From assembly GCA_023230855.1 (NCBI GenBank), contig JALNWQ010000012.1, positions 1 through 64,000 of the forward strand: a stretch of 64,000 nt of DNA, in the 5' to 3' direction. Positions 16,321 through 24,898 of this stretch are shown here, in pieces (the stretch's first letter is position 1; every line of letters begins with the position of its first letter). This DNA comes from Solirubrobacteraceae bacterium (GTDB lineage: Bacteria > Actinomycetota > Thermoleophilia > Solirubrobacterales > Solirubrobacteraceae). A model generated the notes under the pieces. That model searched no databases and was not told the DNA's origin. It worked only from the letters and a program-made list of their open reading frames with translations. A program made the position numbers and the translations under genes.

Positions 16321-16701
16321 ATGCGCGAGGGCGTCGGGATCGACCTGTTGGAGATCGGCCGCCTCGAGCGCGCGTTGGCGCGTCGGCCCGGGCTCGGGGA
16401 CCGGTTGTTCACGACGGCCGAGCAGGAGGCGTGCGCCGGGGCCTCGCGCCCCGCGCGGCACCTCGCCGCGCGGTTCTGCGCGAAGGAGGCGGTGACGAAG
16501 GCCCTACGGCTCGACGCGTTCCGTCCACTGGAGATCGAGGTCGTCGGTCGTGGTGGCCCGCCCGCCGTCGTCCTGCACGGGGCGGCCGCCGCCCGGGCGG
16601 CGGAGCGTGGCGTCGAGGTGACGTTGTCGCTCACCCACGAGCGGGAGATCGCGTCGGCCGTGGCGTGGGCGGTGCCGGTCGCCCACGGGACGGGCGCATG
16701 A
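16321..16701 (+). CDS. acpS: Holo-[acyl-carrier-protein] synthase
   Basis: 126 residues. Transfers 4'-phosphopantetheine from CoA to acyl carrier proteins. Motifs are GVGIDLLEIGRLE near the N-terminus (catalytic Asp) and RFCAKEAVTKAL (catalytic Glu), followed by LSLTHEREIASA. Normal length for the group I homotrimeric enzyme. It lies between glmM and nnr, 11 nt behind glmM, a common actinobacterial arrangement. Confidence 0.95.
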   Translation: MREGVGIDLLEIGRLERALARRPGLGDRLFTTAEQEACAGASRPARHLAARFCAKEAVTKALRLDAFRPLEIEVVGRGGPPAVVLHGAAAARAAERGVEVTLSLTHEREIASAVAWAVPVAHGTGA

Positions 16702-16735
16702 TCCGCGCCACGCCCCGCCCGTCGGAGCGCCGCCC

Positions 16736-18367
16736 GTGAGCGCCACCCCGGCTGGCGACGGTCCGAGCGTCGCGCCCCGCGCGCCGGGCCGGACGGCAGC
16801 GTTGCCGTCGGGCCTCGACCCGCTTCCCGACGCGCCCGCGATCCGCGCCACCGACGCGTGGGCGATCGCGGTCGCCGGCATCCCGGGCCCCGCGCTCATG
16901 GAGGCGGCGGGGGTGGCCCTCGCCGACGCCGCGATCGACCTGGCGCCGGACGGCCCGGTGGTCGTCGTGTGCGGGGCGGGGAGCAACGGCGGCGACGGGT
17001 ACGTCGCCGCCCGGGTCCTGGAGGAGCGTGGTCGCGCCGTCCGCGTCGTGCGCACCGTCCCGGAGGAGCGGCTCGTGGGGGACGCGGCCGCCGCGCGGGA
17101 TCGGTGGGCTGCGGCGCGTGGTCGCCTCCCGGGGGCGTCGCCGTGGACGACCGGCGCGCTGGACGGCGCGGCGCTCGTCGTCGACGCGATCCTCGGGACC
17201 GGGGCGACGGGCGCTCCTCGCGGGGTCGCGGAGACCGCGATCGACGCGATCCGTGGGTTCGCCGACGCCGGTGGCGTGGTCCTGGCGTGCGACGTGCCGA
17301 GCGGCGTCGACGCCACGACCGGAGAGGTGGAGGGGGCCGCGGTGCGCGCCGACGCGACCGTGACGTTCCACGCGGCGACGCCCGGGCTCTGGATCGCGCC
17401 CGGCAAGGGCCTGGCCGGGCGGGTCCGGGTCGTCGACATCGGCATCCCGGACGGGCACCGGGACGCGATCCCCGCGGCGTGGGCGGGCCTCATGACCGAC
17501 CGGCTCGTCGCGGACCTGGCGACCCGTGGCGCGAGTGGGACGAAGTTCCGGTCGGGGCACGTCGTCGTGGTCGGCGGCGGACCCGGGATGGTCGGAGCCC
17601 CGTGCCTCACCGCCCGAGGCGCGATGCGGGCCGGCGCCGGGTACGTGACCGTCGCGACGCCCGGGGCGGTCGCGTCGACGGTGGCCGCGCACGCCCCGAC
17701 GGAGGCCCTGGGCCTCGCGCTGCCCGACGACGCGGAGGCGGCGGCGACGGCGGTCCTCGACGCGCTCGGCGCCCACGACGGGACGCTCGTCGTCGGTCCG
17801 GGACTGGGCCGTGGGGAGGGAGCCGCGGCGCTCGCGCGCCGCGCCGTCGGCGGCGCGACCGGACCGGTCGTCGTCGACGCCGACGGCATCGCGGCGTTCG
17901 CCGGCGAGCCGGAGGGGCTCGGCCGCACCGGGCCCACGGTCCTCACCCCGCACGCGGGGGAGCTCGCCCGCCTGCTGGACCGGCCGACCGCCGACGTGGG
18001 CGCCGGACGGCTGCGCCATGCCCGGGACGCGGCCGTGCGCAGCGGCGCGGTCGTCGTCCTCAAGGGCGACGACACGCTCGTGGTGGCGCCCGACGGACGC
18101 ACGGCGATCAGCCCGGGGGGCGTGCCGGGACTCGCGACCGCCGGGACGGGAGACGTGCTCGCGGGGATCGTGGGGGCGCTCGTGGCACGGGGCGCGGAGC
18201 CGTTCGTCGCCGCCGCGGCGGGCGTCCGCCTGCACGCCCGGGCCGGTGAGCTCGTCGCCGACGAGCACGGCGTGGACGGGACGGTCGCCGGCGACGTCGC
18301 GGACGCGGTCGGTCGCGCCCGGCGGCGGATCGAGCGGGCCGACGTCGACGGTCGGGCCTTCCGCTGA
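16736..18367 (+). CDS. nnr: Bifunctional NAD(P)H-hydrate epimerase/dehydratase
   Basis: 543 residues. Repairs damaged NAD(P)H hydrates. The N-terminal epimerase domain (about 30-265) has GPALMEAAG, VVVVCGAGSNGGDGYVAA and DVPSGVDATTG. The C-terminal ADP/ATP-dependent dehydratase domain (about 270-535) has GHVVVVGGGPGMVGAPCLTARGAMRAGAGYV, LTPHAGELARLL and the phosphate loop GTGDVLAGIVGAL. A short Pro-rich N-terminal addition precedes the domain. GTG start 16736; a 13-codon ORF from 16698 only bridges it to acpS. Confidence 0.95.
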   Translation: MSATPAGDGPSVAPRAPGRTAALPSGLDPLPDAPAIRATDAWAIAVAGIPGPALMEAAGVALADAAIDLAPDGPVVVVCGAGSNGGDGYVAARVLEERGRAVRVVRTVPEERLVGDAAAARDRWAAARGRLPGASPWTTGALDGAALVVDAILGTGATGAPRGVAETAIDAIRGFADAGGVVLACDVPSGVDATTGEVEGAAVRADATVTFHAATPGLWIAPGKGLAGRVRVVDIGIPDGHRDAIPAAWAGLMTDRLVADLATRGASGTKFRSGHVVVVGGGPGMVGAPCLTARGAMRAGAGYVTVATPGAVASTVAAHAPTEALGLALPDDAEAAATAVLDALGAHDGTLVVGPGLGRGEGAAALARRAVGGATGPVVVDADGIAAFAGEPEGLGRTGPTVLTPHAGELARLLDRPTADVGAGRLRHARDAAVRSGAVVVLKGDDTLVVAPDGRTAISPGGVPGLATAGTGDVLAGIVGALVARGAEPFVAAAAGVRLHARAGELVADEHGVDGTVAGDVADAVGRARRRIERADVDGRAFR

Positions 18368-18564
18368 CGTGGTCGGCGGCCGCGCCGCGCCGGCGGCCCA
18401 CCGCCGGGCAGGCGCTTGCAACGGTTCGCGGTGCGACCGGGTTGCGCCATCATCGGTCGACGCGTCGCGACGCCCGCGTCGCCGCGGGCTCCTGCCCGAC
18501 GCCACCACCGGCCGACGCCGTCGCAGGCCGCAACTTCCACCGTCCCGGAGGGTTCCACATCACC

Positions 18565-19335
18565 ATGAGCAGCTTTTCCCGTGTCCTGGCGAGCGTGGGT
18601 GCGGCGGGCGCCGTCGCGCTCCTCGCCCCGGGCGTCGCGATCGGCGCGACGTCCGTCAAGGAGCTCGGCGTCGTCGCCGACGAGAAGAAGCCCCAGTGCC
18701 CGGAGAACTGCTCGCTCGTCACCCGCACGACGGTCCTTCCGACGTCGGTCACGGGGAGCCGCACGCTGTTCGAGGCGCCATCCAACGGGCGGATCGTCGC
18801 CTGGTCGGTGACGCTCGGCGACCCGGTCGACAAGGACCGTGAGGCGCTCGAGAAGCAGCTCGGCCGGGCGAAGGCCCAGCTCGTCATCCTCCGGCGCGTC
18901 AAGGGCGTCACGACGGCCGTGAAGGCCGGCTCGAGCGTCAAGCACCTCGACCCGTACTTCGGGAGCACCGTGACGTTCGCGCTGCCGCGCTCGTTGTCGA
19001 TCCGCAAGGGCGACGCGCTCGGCATCAGCGTCCCGACCTGGGCCCCGGTCCTCGTCCAGGGCTACGACGCCAAGACGTCGTGGCGGGCGAGCCGGCCGAA
19101 GGGCCGCTGCGGCGGCACCACGGCCGAGCGGATGCAGGACTACTACACCGACACGACGGTCGCGGTCGGCAAGACCGGCACCTTCAACTGCCTGTACAAG
19201 GCGGAGCGGATGGCCTACACGGCGACGTTCATCCCGACGCCCACGCGCACGAAGGCCAAGCCGAAGGCGAAGAAGAAGGCGTCGTCCCGGTCCGCGCTGC
19301 GGACGCTGATCCTGCGCCCGGACCTCGTCAACTAG
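18565..19335 (+). CDS. Secreted protein of unknown function (256 aa)
   Basis: A Sec signal peptide (FSRVLASVGAAGAVALLAPGVAIGA, cleavage near residue 25-28) precedes a soluble domain with cysteines (CPENCS, CGG, NCLYK) and beta-rich texture, then a Lys/Ala/Pro-rich linker and a basic tail. Likely exported and wall-associated. ATG 18565 is chosen because the signal peptide follows at once and GGAGGG lies 12 nt upstream; an upstream in-frame start at 18442 would add an Arg-rich segment. The 197 nt ahead of it (18368-18564) hold no ORF. Confidence 0.75.
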   Translation: MSSFSRVLASVGAAGAVALLAPGVAIGATSVKELGVVADEKKPQCPENCSLVTRTTVLPTSVTGSRTLFEAPSNGRIVAWSVTLGDPVDKDREALEKQLGRAKAQLVILRRVKGVTTAVKAGSSVKHLDPYFGSTVTFALPRSLSIRKGDALGISVPTWAPVLVQGYDAKTSWRASRPKGRCGGTTAERMQDYYTDTTVAVGKTGTFNCLYKAERMAYTATFIPTPTRTKAKPKAKKKASSRSALRTLILRPDLVN

Positions 19336-19342
19336 GCGTCGC

Positions 19343-19864
19343 CTACGGGCAGACGCCGGGGTTCGTCTGACAGAACTCGTTGAACTCGCCGGGCGCGGCG
19401 CCCCCGGAGCCGCTCGAGTCCGGCTCGTCGTCCGATCCGGTGCCGCCCCCGCCGCCGGTGGTGGTCCCACCGTCGCCCTGGCCACCCCCGCCGGGGTCGC
19501 TGGGGCTGGGGGTGCCGCCCCCGCCCGATCCGGCCGACGGCGTCGTGGTCTGCGTCGTGGTGGGGGAGGACGTCGACCCGCCGTCGGACCCGGAGCCGCC
19601 GGTCGACGAGGACCCGTCGTCGGTGGACGAGCCGTCGGTGGCCGGTGGCGGGGTGGGGCCGGTCGTCAGGGTCGGCAGGTCCGACAACGATCCGGTGTCG
19701 CCGGCTCCCGCGCCGATGCTGGCCCCCGACGGAGGCGTGAGCGCCGGCTGCTCGCGGGGCGCGATGTCCGTGACGTCCTCGCCTCCGCATGCGGCCAAGC
19801 CGAGCGAGGCCACCGCGGCCATGGTCGCGGCGACGAGCAGGCGGCTGGGGGACCGGTTGCGCAT
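19343..19864 (-). CDS. Ser/Gly/Thr-rich lipoprotein
   Basis: 173 residues. It begins MRNRSPSRLLVAATMAAVASLGLAACGG, a lipobox (LAAC) that should be lipidated and anchored outside the membrane. Almost all of the mature chain is low complexity (Gly, Ser, Thr, Pro, Asp runs), ending in a short conserved-looking Cys-containing tail EFNEFCQTNPGVCP that may form a disulfide. It converges on the secreted protein with 7 nt between stops. Function unknown; it may be a flexible wall-spanning tether. Confidence 0.78.
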   Translation of the reverse strand: MRNRSPSRLLVAATMAAVASLGLAACGGEDVTDIAPREQPALTPPSGASIGAGAGDTGSLSDLPTLTTGPTPPPATDGSSTDDGSSSTGGSGSDGGSTSSPTTTQTTTPSAGSGGGGTPSPSDPGGGGQGDGGTTTGGGGGTGSDDEPDSSGSGGAAPGEFNEFCQTNPGVCP

Positions 19865-19887
19865 CGGAGGCCGGTCGCCGGGTCCGT

Positions 19888-20169
19888 TCAGACCGTGGCG
19901 GTGGCGCCGAGCGGCGGCATGCGCCGCCCGCACGTCGGGCAGTCGTTGAGGTCGAGCTGGGCCATCTGCGCGCAGTGCGGGCAGTGGCGGAGGTTCTCGA
20001 CCGCCCAGGGCAGGTCGGAGGGGCTGGGCGCCAACGGGGTCAGGCGGGCGACGACCTCGAGCACCTCGCCCGTTTCGCGGTCCCGGTACGTGTGCCCCGG
20101 CTGACCCTCGATGATGACCTCGCGGCCCGTGGACGGGGCGCGGAAGCGATAACGCTGACGCTCGGACAT
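19888..20169 (-). CDS. Small zinc-ribbon protein (93 aa)
   Basis: N-terminal half is a beta-rich segment YRFRAPSTGREVIIEGQPGHTYRDRETGEVLEVV. The C-terminal half has a C4 zinc ribbon (CPHC...CPTCG), then GRRMPPLGATATV. ATG is the complement of 20167-20169. No enzyme domain. It is one of four small zinc-ribbon genes in the window; partner and function unknown. Confidence 0.75.
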   Translation of the reverse strand: MSERQRYRFRAPSTGREVIIEGQPGHTYRDRETGEVLEVVARLTPLAPSPSDLPWAVENLRHCPHCAQMAQLDLNDCPTCGRRMPPLGATATV

Positions 20170-20282
20170 TCCGTGGAATCTACCGCGTGAGGTGGTCGTC
20201 GGGGCGCACCGGGGCATCCGCCGGGGTCGACCCGCCGGGGTGGCGCGCCGGAGCCGCTCGCCCCGACCGGCCCGTGCGCGCG

Positions 20283-20687
20283 TCAGGCGGCGACGCCGGT
20301 GCGGGACTCCACGGCCTCGCGCAGCTCGCGGAGGCGGCCCAGGCGGCTGCCGACCCGGTACTGCGACGGCGACAGGCCGTGGCGGCGTCGGAACGCCTTG
20401 GCGAACTGCGCGGGCTGGCGGTAGCCGACCTGACGGGCGGCGTCGCGGACCGACACCGGATCGCGGGCGAGCATCTCGGCGGCACGGTCCATCCGGATCT
20501 CGGTCAGCGCGGTCCGGAAGCTCGTGTCGCCGACCTCCTGGAACGCGCGCTGTAGCTGCCGGCACGAGCAGGCCACCCGGCCGGCGAGGTCGGCCACGGT
20601 GAGGTCGGACGCGTACTCCTGCTCGAGGATCGAGAGGGCCTCCTCGTAGAGCGCGGTCCGGATGCAGATGGTGTCGGGTCGCTGCAT
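20283..20687 (-). CDS. AraC-family regulator, DNA-binding domain only
   Basis: 134 residues. It consists almost wholly of a double helix-turn-helix domain: VADLAGRVACSCRQLQRAFQEVG for the first, and VRDAARQVGYRQPAQFAKAFRRRHGLSPSQYR for the second, with the AraC signature. There is no sensor domain, so it is SoxS/MarA-like in layout. ATG 20687 is preferred; an in-frame ATG at 20726 would add 13 residues. It is divergent from the CBS-domain gene 174 nt away, which is one candidate target. Confidence 0.85.
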   Translation of the reverse strand: MQRPDTICIRTALYEEALSILEQEYASDLTVADLAGRVACSCRQLQRAFQEVGDTSFRTALTEIRMDRAAEMLARDPVSVRDAARQVGYRQPAQFAKAFRRRHGLSPSQYRVGSRLGRLRELREAVESRTGVAA

Positions 20688-20861
20688 GTCGTGAGGGGTA
20701 CGCGCGACGTGCCCCGCCGGGATCAATCTCCGTCGTCGAGACGGCGTCGTGGCGCGTTCGGAGTCGTCCGGGGTTCCGATCGCGGCCCGTCCCCGCTACT
20801 GTGTGCGTATCCGCATCAGTCGTGCGGATTGTCACGAACGGTCGACGAAGGGACGTCAGCG

Positions 20862-21278
20862 ATGTTGGTCAGGGACGTGATGACGGCGTTGACCGTGGAG
20901 GTCGGGCCGTCGCACACGCTGCGACAGGCGGCCGCGAGGATGGCGGAGCGCTCGGTCGGCTCCGCGGTGGTCATGGACCCCGACGGCGAGGGCCCGGCGA
21001 TCCTCAGCGAGCGGGACGTGCTGCGGGCGGTGGCGGCCGGGGTCGACCTCGACGCCGCGCGCGTCGGCGACCACGCCACGGGGCTCGTCGTCTACGCCGC
21101 GCCGGCGTGGTCGCTGGACGAGGCCGCCGACGCGATGGCGCGCGGCCGCTTCCGGCACCTCGTCGTCCTGGAGGACGGAAGGGTGGTCGGCATCGTCTCC
21201 GTCCGCGACATCATCCACGCGTGGGCGAACGAGCGGATCGCGTCCGGTCGCGCGGCGCAGGTGACGCCGGCGGGGTGA
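20862..21278 (+). CDS. CBS-pair domain protein
   Basis: 138 residues made of two CBS motifs (about 1-58 and 72-128): MLVRDVMTALTVEV...GSAVVMDPDG...ILSERDVLRAVAAG, then WSLDEAADAMARGRFRHLVVLEDGRVVGIVSVRDIIHAW. Stand-alone CBS pairs usually bind adenine nucleotides and sense energy or redox state. ATG 20862 has GAAGGGA upstream. TACTGT at about 20796 may be its -10, giving a UTR of roughly 55 nt. A bidirectional hairpin follows the stop. Confidence 0.9.
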   Translation: MLVRDVMTALTVEVGPSHTLRQAAARMAERSVGSAVVMDPDGEGPAILSERDVLRAVAAGVDLDAARVGDHATGLVVYAAPAWSLDEAADAMARGRFRHLVVLEDGRVVGIVSVRDIIHAWANERIASGRAAQVTPAG

Positions 21279-21287
21279 CGGCGCCGA

Positions 21288-21309
21288 CGGGGCGGGATCG
21301 TCCGCCCCG
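21288..21309. terminator. Shared hairpin between convergent genes
   Basis: 8-bp GC stem (21288-21295 with 21302-21309) and 6-nt loop, 10 nt after the CBS gene stop and 7 nt beyond the stop of the convergent 53-aa gene. It could serve both strands. Confidence 0.6.
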
Positions 21310-21315
21310 CGGTGG

Positions 21316-21477
21316 TCAGGCGTCGCGTCGCGGGGCGTCGGTCCGCGACGCGACGGGCCGGGCGTCCTGGGCGCTCGCCGCGTCGGCGGCGGCGCGGCGA
21401 GCGACGCGGAGGCGCTCGCGGAGCTCGTCCGGGTCGGCGGGGGTGACCTTCGGGAAGCTGTACGTGTGCTGGTCCAT
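21316..21477 (-). CDS. Small hydrophilic protein (53 aa)
   Basis: Reads MDQHTYSFPKVTPADPDEL, followed by an Arg/Ala-rich amphipathic helix (RERLRVARRAAADAASAQDA) and a short basic tail. It was found by reading the strand directly because it is short. Support: an AAGGAG ribosome-binding site 6 nt before the ATG, GC-rich third positions, and a hairpin just past its TGA. No family recognised. The 245 nt between its start and trxB holds only the trxB terminator. Confidence 0.7.
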   Translation of the reverse strand: MDQHTYSFPKVTPADPDELRERLRVARRAAADAASAQDARPVASRTDAPRRDA

Positions 21478-21687
21478 GGTCTGCTCCTTACGACACCGGA
21501 CCTGACCGAAGGTTCCGCCGTCGACCGTGTGATCTTGCCCGGGTCATCGGCCGATCGGCGTGCGGATGGCGCGCTCGCGTGGGCGTCTGGACGGACGTCG
21601 GATCCGGCCGGTGCGAGACGGGATCCGCGCGGAGGGGCTTCGCCGTCGACGGCCGGAGGCCTTCCCCGTCCCCGACGGGCCCGGGTG

Positions 21688-21712
21688 GGGCGGTCGCCCG
21701 GGGCGACCGCCC
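21688..21712 (-). terminator. trxB terminator hairpin
   Basis: 11-bp perfect stem (21688-21698 with 21702-21712) with a 3-nt loop, starting about 11 nt beyond the trxB stop. Confidence 0.7.
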
Positions 21713-21722
21713 GCCGGTGACC

Positions 21723-22715
21723 TCAGGCCGCGGTGGCGCCGGTGGCCGGCGTGGCCGCCGGGACGTCCCGCAGGTAGCGCTCGGCGTCGAGCGCCGCCTT
21801 GCAGCCGGATCCGGCGGCGGTGATCGCCTGGCGGTAGGACGAGTCGATGAGGTCGCCGGCGGCGAACACGCCGGGCCGGTTGGTCGCGGTCGACACGCCG
21901 TCGACGAGCACGTAGCCCTCGGGGTCGAGGTCGACCTGTCCGGCGACGAGGCCGCTCACCGGATCGTGCCCGATGGCGATGAACGCCCCCGCGATCTCCA
22001 GGGACTCGGTCTCGCCGGTCTCGACGTGGCGCAGCACCACGGTCTCGAGCGGCGCGAGCACGGGCCCGTCGCCGGTGGACGCGGCCTCGAACCGCTCGAC
22101 GACGTACGGCGTCTTGAACGTGATGTTGTCGACGGCGCGGGCGCGGTCGAGCATGATCGCCGACGCGCGGAACTCGTCCCGACGGTTGACGATCGTCACC
22201 GAGCGTCCGAACTTGGCGAGGAAGATCGCCTCCTCCATCGCGCTGTCGCCGCCGCCGACGATGAGCGTGTCGCGGTCCTTGAAGAACGCGGCGTCGCACG
22301 TGGCGCAGTACGACACGCCGCGCCCGCCCAGCTCGTCCTCGCCGGGTACGCCGAGCTTGCGGTGCTCGGCCCCCGTGGCGATGATCACCGCCCGCGAGAC
22401 GTGCTCGACGTCGTCGACCCAGACGCGGTGCAGGCCGCCGGGCTCCTCGGCCAGCTCGACCTTCGTGACCTGCTCGGTCCGCAGTCGGGCGCCGAACCGC
22501 TCGGCCTGGTCGCGGAGGTCCTGCATCATGTCGGGGCCGAGGATCCCCTTCGGGTAGCCGGGGAAGTTCTCGACGTCGGTCGTCTGCTGCAGCAGGCCGC
22601 CCCAGTTCCACCCCTCGAGCACCAACGGGCTCAGCTCCGCGCGCGCGGTGTACAACGCGGCGGTGTACCCGGCGGGGCCGCTGCCGATGATGATGACGTT
22701 CTCGGGGTCGGGCAT
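21723..22715 (-). CDS. trxB: Thioredoxin reductase
   Basis: 330 residues. NADPH-dependent flavoenzyme that reduces thioredoxin. The FAD-binding GSGPAGYTAALYTARAEL is near the N-terminus, the redox-active CATC is in GVSYCATCDAAFF, the NADP motif is VVGGGDSAMEEA-like (LIVGGGDSAMEEA), and the C-terminal FAD segment is GVFAAGDLIDSSYRQAITAAGSGC. ATG 22715 is preferred over 22733 because GAGG lies 8 nt upstream of it. No trxA is adjacent. Confidence 0.97.
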   Translation of the reverse strand: MPDPENVIIIGSGPAGYTAALYTARAELSPLVLEGWNWGGLLQQTTDVENFPGYPKGILGPDMMQDLRDQAERFGARLRTEQVTKVELAEEPGGLHRVWVDDVEHVSRAVIIATGAEHRKLGVPGEDELGGRGVSYCATCDAAFFKDRDTLIVGGGDSAMEEAIFLAKFGRSVTIVNRRDEFRASAIMLDRARAVDNITFKTPYVVERFEAASTGDGPVLAPLETVVLRHVETGETESLEIAGAFIAIGHDPVSGLVAGQVDLDPEGYVLVDGVSTATNRPGVFAAGDLIDSSYRQAITAAGSGCKAALDAERYLRDVPAATPATGATAA

Positions 22716-22770
22716 GGCTGCATCCTCGCGCATCGCGGTCGCCGCGAACGGTCACGCGGCCGGACCCCAT

Positions 22771-22799
22771 ACTTTACCTAATGAAGTGGTGGTGGTCGA
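22771..22799 (-). promoter_or_regulatory. trxB promoter (-35/-10)
   Basis: On the minus strand TCGACC (22794-22799), a 17-nt spacer, then TAAAGT (22771-22776). Local AT content is far above the surroundings. This is one of the few sites here with both hexamers at housekeeping-sigma spacing. Confidence 0.6.
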
Positions 22800-22850
22800 T
22801 CGGCGTCCGCCGTCGTTCGTCGCGGCGCGGAACGCACGCCCGGCAGGTTT

Positions 22851-22868
22851 TGGCTGGCGAGCCAGCCA
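22851..22868. promoter_or_regulatory. Operator-like inverted repeat before the crotonase gene
   Basis: Perfect 8-bp arms TGGCTGGC and GCCAGCCA around a 2-bp centre. It covers the expected -35/spacer region of the crotonase promoter (-10 CATGCT at 22876-22881), where a bound repressor would block RNA polymerase. Confidence 0.6.
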
Positions 22869-22887
22869 GACGTGGCATGCTTCCGCC

Positions 22888-23718
22888 ATGAGCGCATTCG
22901 AGGTGGCCGAGACCTTCACGACCGTGAACCTGCTGCGGGACGGTCCCGCGGCCATCATCGAGCTGAACCGGCCGGACTCGCTCAACGCCTGGACCCTGCC
23001 GATGGGCCTGGAGCTTCGCGAGGCCGTCGCCCGGTGCGCGGCCGACGACGAGGTCCGGGCCGTGATGCTCGTCGGAGCAGGGCGTGGCTTCTCGGCCGGG
23101 GCGGACCTCACCGCGTTCGGATCCGACGAGATCCCCAAGACCGACTCGGGCTCCGGGCGCCCGGACCTCGGCTGGGTGCTGCGCGACCGGTACAACCCGC
23201 TCATGCGGGACGTCCGCGCCCTGCGCAAGCCGGTGCTCGCGGCCGTCGACGGGCCGGCGGCCGGCATCGGCATGTCGCTCGCGCTGGCCGCCGACATCGT
23301 CATCGCCAGCGATCGCGCCCGCCTCATCCACGCGTTCACGAAGATCGGCCTGGGGCCGGACGGCGGCGCCTCGCTCTTCCTCCTCGCGCGCGTGGGATGG
23401 ACGCGGGCGGCGGGCATCATGTTCGGCGGTCGCGCGGTCGACGCGGCGGAGGCGCTCGAGATCGGCCTGGTCAACCGCGTGCTGCCGGCCGAGGGCTTCC
23501 GCGCGGCCGCCGAGGACGAGATCCGCCGCCTCGCCGCCGGGCCCACGGTCGCCTACGACGCGATCAAGCGTGCGATCAACCTGCAGATCGGCCGACACCT
23601 CGACGAGCTCCTCGAGCTGGAGGCCTCGGAGCAGACGCGGATGGGGGAGACCGACGACTTCGTCGCGGCCGCGACGGCCTTCATCCAGAAGCAGGACCCC
23701 GTCTACACCGGTCGTTGA
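22888..23718 (+). CDS. Enoyl-CoA hydratase/isomerase family protein (PaaG-like)
   Basis: 276 residues, crotonase fold. The oxyanion-hole segments are RGFSAGADL and DGPAAGIGMSLALAADIVIAS. The second catalytic region reads GLGPDGGASLFL, with Asp where hydratases usually have Glu. This favours the PaaG/isomerase branch (ring-epoxide or delta-isomerase chemistry on acyl-CoA) over a simple hydratase. It is a single gene with no other beta-oxidation partner nearby. CATGCT lies 6 nt before the ATG, and the palindrome just upstream suggests control by a TetR-like repressor encoded elsewhere. Confidence 0.88.
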   Translation: MSAFEVAETFTTVNLLRDGPAAIIELNRPDSLNAWTLPMGLELREAVARCAADDEVRAVMLVGAGRGFSAGADLTAFGSDEIPKTDSGSGRPDLGWVLRDRYNPLMRDVRALRKPVLAAVDGPAAGIGMSLALAADIVIASDRARLIHAFTKIGLGPDGGASLFLLARVGWTRAAGIMFGGRAVDAAEALEIGLVNRVLPAEGFRAAAEDEIRRLAAGPTVAYDAIKRAINLQIGRHLDELLELEASEQTRMGETDDFVAAATAFIQKQDPVYTGR

Positions 23719-23853
23719 CGTGTCGGAGCGCGCTCGTCGCCCGCGTGTCGGAACGGGCGAAATCCCTGCTGCGGACGGGGTTCGCGTCGGCGTACCGACG
23801 TCGGTCGCGGGCCCCCGGGGAGGGGGCGCGTCCCCTCCGGTCCGGCCCGGCAC

Positions 23854-23859
23854 TAGAAT
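23854..23859 (+). promoter_or_regulatory. Putative -10 of the coxB operon
   Basis: TAGAAT, 10 nt before the GTG of coxB, in a 151-nt gap (23719-23869) that otherwise holds no gene. Confidence 0.5.
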
Positions 23860-23869
23860 CGCGGGCGCT

Positions 23870-24874
23870 GTGCGACGCTCGAACCGGATCCCTCACCATT
23901 CCCGGGCCGTCCTCTCGACCCTGACGCGCATTCTCGGCCTGACGGTCGCGTTCGCGTTGGCGTTCGCGGGACCAGCCCACGCCGACCTGCTCTGGCCCAA
24001 GGCCGGCGGCTCTCCGAACGCGGATCGGATCCAGACGCTGTACATCATCGTCTTCGCCCTCGCGCTCATCATCTTCGTCGCGGTCATGGCCGCGCTGATC
24101 TACGCGCTGGTGAAGTTCCGTGACCGACCCGGAGCCGTCGCGGTCCAGTCCCACGGCAACGTCCGCCTCGAGATCGGCCTGACGGCCGCCGCGGCCGGCA
24201 TCGTCCTCGTCATCGGCATCGTGAGCTTCATCATGCTGCCGGGCATCCGCAACCCGGAGAACTCCGACGCCGACGGCCTGAAGATCGAGCAGGCGGCGCT
24301 GCCGAGCAAGGACTCCAAGCTCCTGCCGCCCGACGGCAACGCGCTGAACATCGACGTCAACGGCCAGCAGTACGCGTGGCGGTTCGTCTACCCCGACGGC
24401 GACGGCGACCACCAGAACAACGTGACCGCCTACGAGGAGATGGTCGTCCCGACCGGCACGACCGTCACGCTGGACATCCGCTCCTCCGACGTCGCCCACT
24501 CCTGGTGGATCCCCGAGCTCGGCGGCAAGCTCGACGCGATCCCGGGATACACGAACCACACCTGGTTCAAGATCCCGAGCAAGGTGCTGCGCAACGACGA
24601 GGAGCGGCGCAACGGCCGGGTGTTCGTCGGTCAGTGCGCCGAGCTCTGCGGCCGCAACCACGGCAACATGACCGCCCGCGTGCGAGCCCTGCCGCCGGAG
24701 CGCTACCAGGAGTGGCTGCGCCGTCAGCGCGCCGACACCGAGGAAGCCGCTGCGGCGCGCCAGCGCTACCGTGAAGAGCAGTCGCGCAGCGACGCGACGC
24801 CGGACGCCGAGGACGCGCAGGCGTCCACCTCGGCGCCCGAAGACTCCGAGACCACCGACGCGCCGCAGCGCTAG
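23870..24874 (+). CDS. coxB: Cytochrome c oxidase subunit II
   Basis: 334 residues. Carries the CuA centre that takes electrons from cytochrome c. It has a signal peptide (about 12-35), two membrane helices (about 52-77 and 100-125), then a cupredoxin domain with SSDVAHSWWIPELGG and the CuA ligand cluster CAELCGRNHGNM. A charged Glu/Ala/Thr tail of about 50 residues extends past the domain. GTG 23870 is chosen because a -10-like TAGAAT sits 10 nt upstream; an earlier in-frame start would add non-homologous Arg-rich sequence. First gene of the oxidase cluster. Confidence 0.95.
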   Translation: MRRSNRIPHHSRAVLSTLTRILGLTVAFALAFAGPAHADLLWPKAGGSPNADRIQTLYIIVFALALIIFVAVMAALIYALVKFRDRPGAVAVQSHGNVRLEIGLTAAAAGIVLVIGIVSFIMLPGIRNPENSDADGLKIEQAALPSKDSKLLPPDGNALNIDVNGQQYAWRFVYPDGDGDHQNNVTAYEEMVVPTGTTVTLDIRSSDVAHSWWIPELGGKLDAIPGYTNHTWFKIPSKVLRNDEERRNGRVFVGQCAELCGRNHGNMTARVRALPPERYQEWLRRQRADTEEAAAARQRYREEQSRSDATPDAEDAQASTSAPEDSETTDAPQR

Positions 24875-24898
24875 TCCCTCCCTCCAAGGCACCGTCTG

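Noticed and set aside
16698..16739. 13-codon ORF between acpS and nnr, overlapping both
   Set aside because: Too short and Arg/Pro-rich with no ribosome-binding site; treated as a chance overlap.
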